36,603 nt of DNA from Burkholderiaceae bacterium (GTDB lineage Bacteria > Pseudomonadota > Gammaproteobacteria > Burkholderiales > Burkholderiaceae_D). The translations under genes were made by a program, and so were the position numbers. Positions 29,781-36,603 of the stretch are shown here, one piece after another. Under the pieces are notes generated by a model. That model had not been told where the DNA came from and searched no databases. It saw nothing but the letters and a program-made list of their open reading frames with translations. The stretch spans positions 1-36,603 of the forward strand of contig JAOAUN010000060.1 of assembly GCA_030157545.1 (NCBI GenBank), written 5' to 3'. Numbering within the stretch: the stretch's first letter is position 1; the number at the start of each line of letters is the position of its first letter.

Positions 29781-32423
29781 ATGCGCTACGACAAACCGAA
29801 AAAAACGATGCTGCAATCTCTCTATCGATATGCTGGTGGAAAACGCGATAGCGAGCTTGAGCAATCGGTCGTACGCATTTTTATCGGCATTTTCCTCGCA
29901 GCATATCTGCTTCACCAATCCGAACTTTTTTCAAATTCGGATTTATATTTTTCTGAAGATTTTATCTTTGTAAACGTCACGTTTCTGCTGATTGCAACCG
30001 GCATGAGCGTTTATATCGCGCTACAACCCGGCAATGTGCCGGTACGACGAGTGATTGCGGTAATACTCGATGTAGGAACGCTGACTTACTTATTTCTCAG
30101 AGTGGGGAGCTATGCGGCGCCCTTATATTTTCTCTATTTGTGGATCATCATCGGCTATGGTTTTCGATTCGGGAATCGATACCTGTTCTTTTCACTGGCT
30201 CTCTCTCTGGCGGGTTTTGGCGCAGCCATTCTGTATGTATCTTTCTGGTCGGTGCAGCTCACCTTATCGGTAGGTTTGTGGATAGGCATGCTGCTGATAT
30301 CGATCTATTTAAGCACGCTCGTCGGGCGCTTATACCGTGCGCTTGATCATGCCGAGGTAGCGAATCGCGCCAAGCGTCAATTCATTTCATCGGTCAGTCA
30401 TGAGCTGCGCACGCCACTCAATGCAATTATTGGCATGGTCGACCTTTTGAAAAGTACCGAAGTCGATCGGGAACAGCAGGACATGCTCGACTGTATGAGT
30501 ACCACTTCCCAAGTGATGCTGGCACAGATAGAAGACGTACTTGATTTCTCCAAGATAGAAGCCGGCAAGATGGCGGTTGAGCAGAGCGACTTCGATCTTT
30601 ACCAACTAATATTCAGCATCGTCGATATTTTTCGCTATCACGTCGATGCTGTCGCGGTTGAGTTTCTGACCAGCATAGCCTGCGATGTACCTTATGCATT
30701 ACGCGGCGATCCGCATCATCTGCGGCAGATATTGGTGAACCTGTTTGCCAATGCCGTTAAATTTACCGAACGTGGCCGTATTACGATCAGGATCCGAAAA
30801 ATCAGGAATCTGGATGGCGGCGTACGATTGCGTTTCTCAATTATTGATACCGGTGTCGGCATTGCGACTGAAGCGCAAAGTCGTATCTTCGAAAGCTTCA
30901 CCCAAGCTGATGAATCTACTGCACGCCGCTACGGCGGTACCGGTCTCGGTACGACAATCTGCCAGCAACTGGTAGAGCTCATGCATGGGGAAATAGGTTT
31001 TTCAAGCGCGCTGGGTCAGGGTAGTGAATTCTGGTTTGAACTCGATTTGACAATATCGAATGTCAATACGCTACCTGTTGCCGGGGTGAGGAGGCTGCGA
31101 CCGATTTACAGCATGATCATCAGCGCAAATGCCAGATATTTACCGCTAGTGGCCGATCTGCTTGAACAATGCAGCGCGCCGGTGCAGATGGAAGATGATT
31201 TTGCTGCTGCCATCGGGAGGCTTGAGCAAAGTTTTTTGTCAGGTAAGCCTGTACGACTCATCATTTTGGATTTGGAAATCTCACAAACGGGTAGGCCGCT
31301 TACCGACTATCGTGAATTATTACGTGAGCATGTGCTGGGCTTGAAATCTGCATCCGGCGATTCGCCGGTCAGTCTGGTCTTACTTTCGCCGGATGGTTTG
31401 ACGGAGGAAGCAGCTGACAAACTGGCAGAGGAAGCTGGCTTCTCCGCCTTGTTGCCCACACCAATAGATAGTCTGTCCTTGCATAACATGTTGCATGCTC
31501 ATGAGTTGATGCTTGAAGCGTGCGTGGTGAATAAAACTGCCAGTGCACCGATTCCGGATCCGAACACCTTGGGCGCAATCAATCTCAAGCAAAGAGCCGA
31601 TCTGGAATCTCATCACGTTCTGGTAGCAGAAGATAACCCTACCAACCGCAAGGTCCTGCAAAAAATTCTGGAGCGTGCCGGACATCGCTGCACGATAGCA
31701 AAAGATGGTGAGGAGGCACTCGACCTGATCGAGAAAAAAGAATTTGACGCCATTGTTCTCGACATGAACATGCCTCTCATGACAGGTTTGGAAGTGGCAC
31801 GCGCTTACTGCGTAATGCGCAGTCGTCTGGTGCGAGCGCCCATCATCATATTTTCTGCCAATGTGACATTAGAGGCCAAGCAGGAAAGCCTGCAAGCAGG
31901 TGCCGACGAATTCCATCCGAAGCCCATACAAATTGAGCACTTTCTCCAGACCCTGGATCGGCTGGTTGCGCAATATAAATCAAGCGGCCCTACCCAGCCA
32001 CTACTCTCCAGCATGCCCAAAAAGAAAAGATTGAAATTATTGCGTGCCGACGAACCGAATCTGAATGCGGAAACATTGCAGGATTTGGAAAAAATCAGTC
32101 GCGATCCTCTTTTTCTTGATGAATTGATTGTCGAATTTATTGAGGAAAACCGAAAAACGCTTCCGTCCTTCGAAAAAGCATTGCTGGCGCTGCGATATGA
32201 AGAAATAAAAGACATTCTTCATGCGCTGAAAGGCTCTGCGCTAAGTATCGGCGCGATAAGCCTGATGATGACTTGCAAACGCATAGAGAAAATGACGCAA
32301 GCAGAAATGGAGATTCATACCCAGGAAATTCTTCAATCCCTCAAGCAAGTCTGCTATGTACTGTGGGATGAGTTGGCAGAGTACAGGCAGCAGCGTAGCC
32401 AGTTTCTCTCGCAAAGAAACTAA
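29781..32423 (+). CDS. rpfC: RpfC-like hybrid histidine kinase, DSF sensor candidate
   Basis: 880 residues from this ATG (871 from the ATG at 29808). About five hydrophobic helices (30-185) are followed by HisKA with SSVSHELRTPLNAIIGM (H207), HATPase (N box FANAVKF, then DTGVGI and GGTGLG), a degenerate receiver-like region (about 442-574), a true receiver (613-729; EDN, phosphoacceptor D661, FSAN, KPI) and a C-terminal Hpt domain (H814 in ILHALKGSALSIGA). The short stretch before the first helix, KRDSELEQ, resembles the GRADSEHAQ segment of Xanthomonas RpfC known for DSF binding, as I remember it. RpfC phosphorylates RpfG and also restrains RpfF. Here no rpfG is seen. The frame also opens at 29658, just past the dnaJ terminator, but the homologous N-terminus begins at 29781-29808. 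No start has a strong ribosome site. An rpfF gene is convergent downstream. Confidence 0.82.
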   Translation: MRYDKPKKTMLQSLYRYAGGKRDSELEQSVVRIFIGIFLAAYLLHQSELFSNSDLYFSEDFIFVNVTFLLIATGMSVYIALQPGNVPVRRVIAVILDVGTLTYLFLRVGSYAAPLYFLYLWIIIGYGFRFGNRYLFFSLALSLAGFGAAILYVSFWSVQLTLSVGLWIGMLLISIYLSTLVGRLYRALDHAEVANRAKRQFISSVSHELRTPLNAIIGMVDLLKSTEVDREQQDMLDCMSTTSQVMLAQIEDVLDFSKIEAGKMAVEQSDFDLYQLIFSIVDIFRYHVDAVAVEFLTSIACDVPYALRGDPHHLRQILVNLFANAVKFTERGRITIRIRKIRNLDGGVRLRFSIIDTGVGIATEAQSRIFESFTQADESTARRYGGTGLGTTICQQLVELMHGEIGFSSALGQGSEFWFELDLTISNVNTLPVAGVRRLRPIYSMIISANARYLPLVADLLEQCSAPVQMEDDFAAAIGRLEQSFLSGKPVRLIILDLEISQTGRPLTDYRELLREHVLGLKSASGDSPVSLVLLSPDGLTEEAADKLAEEAGFSALLPTPIDSLSLHNMLHAHELMLEACVVNKTASAPIPDPNTLGAINLKQRADLESHHVLVAEDNPTNRKVLQKILERAGHRCTIAKDGEEALDLIEKKEFDAIVLDMNMPLMTGLEVARAYCVMRSRLVRAPIIIFSANVTLEAKQESLQAGADEFHPKPIQIEHFLQTLDRLVAQYKSSGPTQPLLSSMPKKKRLKLLRADEPNLNAETLQDLEKISRDPLFLDELIVEFIEENRKTLPSFEKALLALRYEEIKDILHALKGSALSIGAISLMMTCKRIEKMTQAEMEIHTQEILQSLKQVCYVLWDELAEYRQQRSQFLSQRN

Positions 32424-32455
32424 TTCGTTAATGTGCATTTATAAGGAAGATATTC

Positions 32456-33097
32456 ATGTCATTTTTTTATAAATTGATTGAAACAACTGATGCAAACCGG
32501 CTTGAGCTTGAGGCCATGCCTGCTGTGCAGGATATGCTGAATGGTAGATATACAGAAGAGAAATACATTAATTTCTTAATGAAGATCTATCCTGTCGTGC
32601 TGCATTTTTGTCCGATGATGGCTGCTGCATCCAGCCGATGCGTGAGTCATAAACCTGAAATAATGGATTATCTCTATGAGCAAATCCATGAGGAAAAAAG
32701 ACATGAAACAATGGTGCTGGATGATCTGGCAAGTTTTGGTGTGGAACCAGAGAGAGTGATCAACCTCACGCCACCGCACCCTGTTCTTGCCATGCTCGGC
32801 TATAACTACTACATGTTAGATAGGATCGAGCCTTGCAGTGTCCTTGGTATGGTCTATGTTTTGGAAATCATCTCGTCCGTATATGGCAGCCACGTTGCCG
32901 GTTCCATTTCACAAAGTCTGGGCCGCCCGCTGAGCGAAGGATTTTCGTTCCTGGACCTGCATTCTTCAATGGATATGGAGCATATGGCAAAGCTCCGAAA
33001 GCTGCTGCAATCCATAGATAGTCCGGGCTTGCAAAAGGTGCTGATAGAGTCGATACAGATGAATTTCTATCTGGCGATGCAGATATTCAAAGATTGA
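32456..33097 (+). CDS. Heme-oxygenase-like (HDO/TenA-fold) putative di-iron protein in the DSF module
   Basis: 213 residues, all helical by appearance, with no signal peptide or membrane helix. It resembles the TenA/PqqC/heme-oxygenase fold and the 'iron-containing redox enzyme' group. Residues that could bind two irons in HDO proteins are in plausible order: E80 and H83 (EKRHE), E137 (YVLEIIS) and D173 with H176 (MDMEH). A set like this favours a di-iron oxidase or oxygenase over a plain heme oxygenase. Relatives with known chemistry include UndA (fatty acid decarboxylase) and CADD, which supports a fatty-acid substrate only by analogy. It starts 32 bases after the kinase stop behind an AAGGAAG ribosome site, so the two are likely co-transcribed, and it faces rpfF tail to tail. 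A thiaminase-like or structural role is not excluded. Confidence 0.72.
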   Translation: MSFFYKLIETTDANRLELEAMPAVQDMLNGRYTEEKYINFLMKIYPVVLHFCPMMAAASSRCVSHKPEIMDYLYEQIHEEKRHETMVLDDLASFGVEPERVINLTPPHPVLAMLGYNYYMLDRIEPCSVLGMVYVLEIISSVYGSHVAGSISQSLGRPLSEGFSFLDLHSSMDMEHMAKLRKLLQSIDSPGLQKVLIESIQMNFYLAMQIFKD

Positions 33098-33125
33098 TAA
33101 ATTATTGACGCTCAGCGATTTTATA

Positions 33126-33157
33126 TTTAGAGCTTATCTCGCGAGATAGGCTCTAAA
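33126..33157. terminator. 32-base palindrome between the HDO gene and rpfF
   Basis: TTTAGAGCTTATCTCG at 33126-33141 is followed by its near-perfect complement to 33157, with a single T:G step in one 16-base arm and no loop. It lies in the 133-base gap between convergent genes and could stop transcription from both sides, though no long T-run follows. An operator or cruciform is the alternative. Confidence 0.55.
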
Positions 33158-33230
33158 CAGCCAATAAGCCACTCTGACTAATGTACAACCTGAGCGGAGC
33201 ATTTGTCAGAGATGGTCTACCTGGCCAAAT

Positions 33231-34181
33231 TCAGGCAGCTAATTCCAAACCATTATTTGGATCAATCATTTTTCCCTGTCTGCGCTGATCAAGTTGCCGC
33301 ATTTGCGATCGGACTAGCCGGCTCATCATTTGCAGATCCTTGTCATTAAGCCTTAACGCAGCATCGGTCCATATTGTCGTGATTTCTTTTAATTCCTTAT
33401 ATTGCAGTGGCTGGTAATGATGACGGCATTCATACATTGCCCGTAAGCCATTACGATGTTTGTTTTGCCGTCTTGCCAAATCAAAGAGCGCCTTCTCTCC
33501 TTCACCATCCGGCACCAGGATGTCTACGATTCCCATTTTATGTAAGTCTTCTGCTTGATAGATATTGCCGCTAGCGATCATTTCTTCTGTTGCGCGTGCG
33601 CCTATTCTGCGCGCAAGCAGACTATATGCACCCATTCCAGGGAATAAGTTGAAAATTATTTCAGGAAATCCCATGCGAGCACTGCGCTCGGCAATGATCA
33701 GGTTGCTCGACAGCGCAGTTTCGAAGCCGCCACCGAGTGCATCTCCCTGAACTAATGAAATGGTAATGGCAGGTGAGTTGTAATTGCATGCGCGCGCATA
33801 GACGCATTCAATGCATAAGTGGGCATATTTCAAAAGTGCATCACGATCACGCGACTTGATCAGCAAAATAAATAGTGCGAGGTCGCCTCCCAGATTGAAA
33901 ATATGCGGATCACGCGAGGCCACCACGTAGTAGTCAACCGGACAGAGCTGGTTTTCATGCATGTGTTTGCCACCATTTTTTTCAAATTCCATATCATGCT
34001 GGCGTAATTCATCAAGCAATCCCAGATTGAAGCACGACGGACCGATCGGCTTCATGAAATTCCAGAGCATGCGAATTTCGGGATTGTATTCAAGGTTAAT
34101 CTGGCGGAATGGACGTTTGGCTACAATTGGCGGGTTGATGATTGAAGCAGCTTCGACTGTATTCTGGCTTGATGTCATCAC
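33231..34181 (-). CDS. rpfF: DSF synthase RpfF (crotonase-fold thioesterase/dehydratase)
   Basis: 316 residues of the enoyl-CoA hydratase superfamily. RpfF turns 3-hydroxyacyl-ACP into the cis-2-unsaturated fatty acid DSF by dehydration and thioester cleavage. The two catalytic glutamates are seen as E154 (GGGFETALSSN) and E174 (GFPEIIFNLFPGMGAY), spaced by 20 as in the Xanthomonas enzyme (E141/E161). The N-terminal extension of about 30 residues, the YVVASRDPHIFNLGGDL segment and a helical C-terminus also agree with RpfF rather than with a fatty-acid-oxidation hydratase. The start is GTG at 34181 or ATG at 34178, both behind an AAGGAG site, with GTG seven bases away. It is convergent with the RpfC-like kinase and the HDO gene, as rpfF is with rpfGHC in Xanthomonas. 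It is preceded by a 444-base gap shared with can. Confidence 0.9.
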   Translation of the reverse strand: MMTSSQNTVEAASIINPPIVAKRPFRQINLEYNPEIRMLWNFMKPIGPSCFNLGLLDELRQHDMEFEKNGGKHMHENQLCPVDYYVVASRDPHIFNLGGDLALFILLIKSRDRDALLKYAHLCIECVYARACNYNSPAITISLVQGDALGGGFETALSSNLIIAERSARMGFPEIIFNLFPGMGAYSLLARRIGARATEEMIASGNIYQAEDLHKMGIVDILVPDGEGEKALFDLARRQNKHRNGLRAMYECRHHYQPLQYKELKEITTIWTDAALRLNDKDLQMMSRLVRSQMRQLDQRRQGKMIDPNNGLELAA

Positions 34182-34483
34182 GTTAGCTCTCCTTCAGGGT
34201 GTAATACCCAGCCTGCCATCGCAGTATATGGTTTGGACCGGGTGCGCATAGCTTTCAAAAGGCTCACTTTTTTTGCAAACAGACTCAGATATTTGAAATC
34301 TGATAGGTTCAACAGCTTAGTTAAGGCGCTGAACTTACTCTGGATGGCAGGTTCGGCTACAAGCGTTTAGTGCCTGTAATTTCAGACTAATGGCGAACTG
34401 CGTGCTTACGAAAGAAGGTTAGTGCAAATATTTTTTTTACTAATAATGTTTGCATGGCTATTGGTTTTTATAAGTGCTGGACT

Positions 34484-34537
34484 TGTTGCTGCCATTCGCT
34501 AGCCACTTCATAGCCAGATATTAATATGGCAGCAACA
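34484..34537. repeat. 12-base inverted repeat in the rpfF-can intergenic region
   Basis: TGTTGCTGCCAT (34484-34495) and its exact complement (34526-34537) flank 30 bases. They lie in the 444-base gap between divergent rpfF and can. The rest of the gap is AT-rich and holds no gene I can support; an internal T-run (34431-34438) and the palindrome at 34601 are the only other marks. The repeat could form a hairpin or be a regulator site. Confidence 0.7.
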
Positions 34538-34600
34538 GAGCCAGTCTGCGCAAGCGCAGATTTGACGCGTTCTGCCGACAAGCGTTGCGGTAAAATCTAC

Positions 34601-34616
34601 TGATTAAATTTAATCA
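34601..34616. promoter_or_regulatory. Perfect 16-base palindrome just before can
   Basis: TGATTAAATTTAATCA reads the same on both strands. It ends one base before GGAAAATTC and the can ATG, so it overlaps the place where a ribosome or repressor would sit. It could be an operator or a leader hairpin. No regulator can be named. Confidence 0.45.
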
Positions 34617-34625
34617 GGAAAATTC

Positions 34626-35291
34626 ATGAGTAGTAAAAAATCGAAGGCGCCGCTCGAACAGCTGCTTGTTAATAACAAGCGTTGGGCTGATGCGATGGTC
34701 GCCAGGGATGCGGAATTTTTCAAGAAATTGGTGTCACAACAATCCCCGGAATTTCTCTGGATAGGGTGCTCTGATAGCCGTGTGCCTGCGAATGAAATCG
34801 TCGGCTTGTTGCCGGGTGAATTATTCGTCCATCGTAATGTCGCCAATGTTGTGGTGCATACTGATTTGAACAGCTTGTCGGTTTTGCAGTTTGCGATTGA
34901 TGTGCTTGGAGTTAAGCATGTAATTGTTTGCGGTCACTATGGTTGCTCTGGCGTGCATACCGCAATGGACAAAAGACGCGTAGGCTTGGCCGATAACTGG
35001 TTGCGTCATGTGCAGGATGTGCACCAGAAACACGAGCGCTATCTGGGTGAGGTTTTGCCTACCCGCGAAAGGCGCGAACGTTTATGTGAGTTGAATGTCA
35101 TTGAGCAGGTAGCCAATGTCTGCCAGACAACCATCGTGCAAGACGCATGGGAACGTGGGCAGGACCTGACTGTCCACAGCTGGGTCTATAGCCTTGAAGA
35201 TGGTTTGGTGCGTGACCTCGGCCTGGCAGTCAGCGATGCCGACTCGCTCGCACCGCAGCTGGCCGACAGCCTGGCACGCTACGAAATTTGA
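34626..35291 (+). CDS. can: Beta-carbonic anhydrase
   Basis: 221 residues. The zinc ligands are C48 and D50 (CSDSRVPANEI), H104 and C107 (CGHYGCSGV), in the usual beta-class order, with GELFVHRNVANVV between them. It interconverts CO2 and bicarbonate and supplies bicarbonate for carboxylations at low CO2. It starts behind an AGGAAA site and its stop is one base before the stop of convergent panB. Confidence 0.96.
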   Translation: MSSKKSKAPLEQLLVNNKRWADAMVARDAEFFKKLVSQQSPEFLWIGCSDSRVPANEIVGLLPGELFVHRNVANVVVHTDLNSLSVLQFAIDVLGVKHVIVCGHYGCSGVHTAMDKRRVGLADNWLRHVQDVHQKHERYLGEVLPTRERRERLCELNVIEQVANVCQTTIVQDAWERGQDLTVHSWVYSLEDGLVRDLGLAVSDADSLAPQLADSLARYEI

Positions 35292-35292
35292 T

Positions 35293-36120
35293 TTAAAAGC
35301 TGTGTTCCAAGGCCGGAAAGCTTTGCTGTTTTACCGCTTGCACATAAGCGCTGAAGGCAGCGGCAACACTAGTTTGGCCTTGCATGAAGTTTTTCACGAA
35401 CTTCGCTTTATGACCGGGGAACACGCCCAGCAAGTCATGCATGACCAACACTTGTCCTGAGCAATCTACGCCGGCGCCTATGCCTATCGTAGGAATGGTG
35501 AGCGCATCGGTGACTTGTTTGCCGAGCGCTGCAGGAATGGCTTCGAGCACCAGCAGCGCAGCGCCCGCAGCTTGTAAAGCGAGTGCATCGGCTTGCAGGC
35601 GATCTGCCGCTGCATGGGTCTTGCCTTGAACCTTGAATCCGCCAAGCTGGTGCACCGATTGCGGTGTCAATCCCAGGTGCGCGCAGACAGGAATGCCGCG
35701 CTCGACTAGAAATGTGACCGTCGGCACGAGCCATGCACCGCCTTCGAGCTTGACCATGTGTGCGCCGGCGCGCATCAATTCTGCAGCGTTTTCGAATGCC
35801 TGCCCGGGCGTCGCATAACTTGCAAAAGGCATATCGGCAACGATCATCGCGGTCTGGTTGCCGCGCATGACGCTGGCGGTATGATAGGCTGCGTCCGCTA
35901 TCGTGACAGGCAAGGTTGAATCATGACCCTGACACACCATGCCAAGCGAATCGCCCACCAACAAGATATCAACGCCACAGGTATCCATCAAAGCGGCAAA
36001 GCTGGCGTCGTAGCAAGTCAGCATGGCGATTTTTTCACCGTTGTTGCGCATTGCAGCCAGCGTTGACGTGGTGATTTTCTTGCGGCGCGTACCGTCTTCG
36101 CTCTGCAGGTAGGAAGTCAT
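35293..36120 (-). CDS. panB: 3-methyl-2-oxobutanoate hydroxymethyltransferase
   Basis: 275 residues. PanB transfers a hydroxymethyl group from methylene-tetrahydrofolate to 2-oxoisovalerate, giving ketopantoate for pantothenate and CoA. The TIM-barrel signatures are [61 protein letters not shown] and the [20 protein letters not shown] stretch. The frame is open further upstream to 36168, but the ATG at 36120 has a GGAG site at good spacing and gives the family length. It is one base from the deoxynucleoside kinase stop, so the two are likely one transcript. Confidence 0.97.
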   Translation of the reverse strand: MTSYLQSEDGTRRKKITTSTLAAMRNNGEKIAMLTCYDASFAALMDTCGVDILLVGDSLGMVCQGHDSTLPVTIADAAYHTASVMRGNQTAMIVADMPFASYATPGQAFENAAELMRAGAHMVKLEGGAWLVPTVTFLVERGIPVCAHLGLTPQSVHQLGGFKVQGKTHAAADRLQADALALQAAGAALLVLEAIPAALGKQVTDALTIPTIGIGAGVDCSGQVLVMHDLLGVFPGHKAKFVKNFMQGQTSVAAAFSAYVQAVKQQSFPALEHSF

Positions 36121-36121
36121 T

Positions 36122-36603
36122 TTATTCTCCGCGACTAAAAAATTCCCGCTTGCCGCGCATACCGGCAATACGTGTCATCAGCAAATCAAAATCTTCGCTA
36201 CTTTCGATCGGATTCAGGTGCTCTGCATTGACGATCAAAAGCGGCGAGGTATCGTAGTGATAGAAGAAGCGACTGTAGCTTTCGCACAAGCGTTCCAGAT
36301 ATCTTTCAGAAATGCCAGCTTCACTGGCTACGCCGCGGCGCTTGATGCGCTCCGCCAGCGTGTCCGGTGAAGCTTGCAGATAGACGACCAGATCAGGGCG
36401 CGGCGCTGACTGACTGAAATGGTCGTACAGCTGCCGGTATAAATTGAGTTCGTCATCAGCCAGCGTAAGTGAGGCGAAGATGGGATCTTTGTCGATCAGA
36501 AAGTCCGATACGACGGGTGCGGAAAACAAGTCGTCCTGGTTCAGGTCACGCAACTGGTTCATGCGCTGGAACAGAAAAAACATCTGCGTTGGCAATGCAT
36601 AGC
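36122..36603 (-). CDS. Deoxynucleoside kinase family protein (N-terminus outside the window)
   Basis: At least 160 residues are visible, ending at 36122, and the N-terminus with the P-loop lies beyond the window edge. The visible part has [17 protein letters not shown], then [11 protein letters not shown], the [24 protein letters not shown] segment with the lid arginines, and the [27 protein letters not shown] stretch typical of bacterial dNK/dGK-type kinases. These phosphorylate deoxynucleosides with ATP. The gene usually lies before panB in betaproteobacteria, often after folK, and the one-base gap here agrees with co-transcription. Confidence 0.88.
   Translation of the reverse strand, partial: YALPTQMFFLFQRMNQLRDLNQDDLFSAPVVSDFLIDKDPIFASLTLADDELNLYRQLYDHFSQSAPRPDLVVYLQASPDTLAERIKRRGVASEAGISERYLERLCESYSRFFYHYDTSPLLIVNAEHLNPIESSEDFDLLMTRIAGMRGKREFFSRGE

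Noticed and set aside
34562..34596. TTGACG and TAAAAT as a sigma-70 promoter for can
   Set aside because: The spacer is 23 bases, too long for a standard promoter.

Overview
The window reads as chromosome of a betaproteobacterium of the order Burkholderiales, most likely family Oxalobacteraceae (Herminiimonas/Janthinobacterium-like). This rests on the look of the encoded proteins and on gene orders common in that group: fur/bamE/dapB, leuS-lptE-holA-proA, nadK-recN, hrcA and grpE-dnaK-dnaJ. Species cannot be fixed without a database search.

Layout. 1-378: the 5' part of a tRNA-Gly(CCC) on the minus strand, then a frameshifted relic that resembles the C-terminus of a DUF1016/YhcG-type nuclease. 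391-1521: an orphan ATP-grasp enzyme. 5524-1532 (minus): a tight, translationally coupled five-gene set made of succinate-semialdehyde dehydrogenase, a Bcr/CflA-type MFS exporter and three small exported proteins (surface-adhesin-E-like, PEBP/YbhB-like and a small two-cysteine protein). 5631-7761 (plus): an AT-richer accessory pair, a CesT-like type III secretion chaperone followed by a Ser/Thr-rich putative effector with a 9-bp tandem repeat. No secretion apparatus genes are present.

8964-7762 is an RlmL-type rRNA methyltransferase. Then comes a long minus-strand housekeeping block. Read in the direction of transcription it is bamE-dapB-tonB-exbB-exbD, then leuS-lptE-holA-proA-hemJ and a DsbA-fold isomerase. 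Fur is divergent from bamE. hrcA and a HAD phosphatase (minus) are divergent from nadK-recN-hemH-grpE-dnaK-dnaJ (plus). Two well-matched sigma-32 (heat shock) promoters lie before grpE and dnaK. HrcA is encoded here, but I saw no CIRCE operator in the window.

29781-34181 is the most interesting part: a diffusible signal factor (DSF) quorum-sensing module. It has an RpfC-like hybrid histidine kinase (membrane sensor, HisKA, HATPase, degenerate receiver, receiver, Hpt), a heme-oxygenase-fold candidate di-iron oxidase directly downstream, and a convergent rpfF DSF synthase. This copies the convergent rpfF/rpfGHC layout of Xanthomonas, except that no RpfG is present and an uncharacterised HDO-like protein is tied to the kinase. 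The window closes with a beta-carbonic anhydrase, panB and a deoxynucleoside kinase cut by the window edge.

Intergenic regions carry at least three copies of a dispersed palindromic repeat (about 9032-9132, 15888-15960 and 25523-25555), similar in style to dRS3/REP-type elements.
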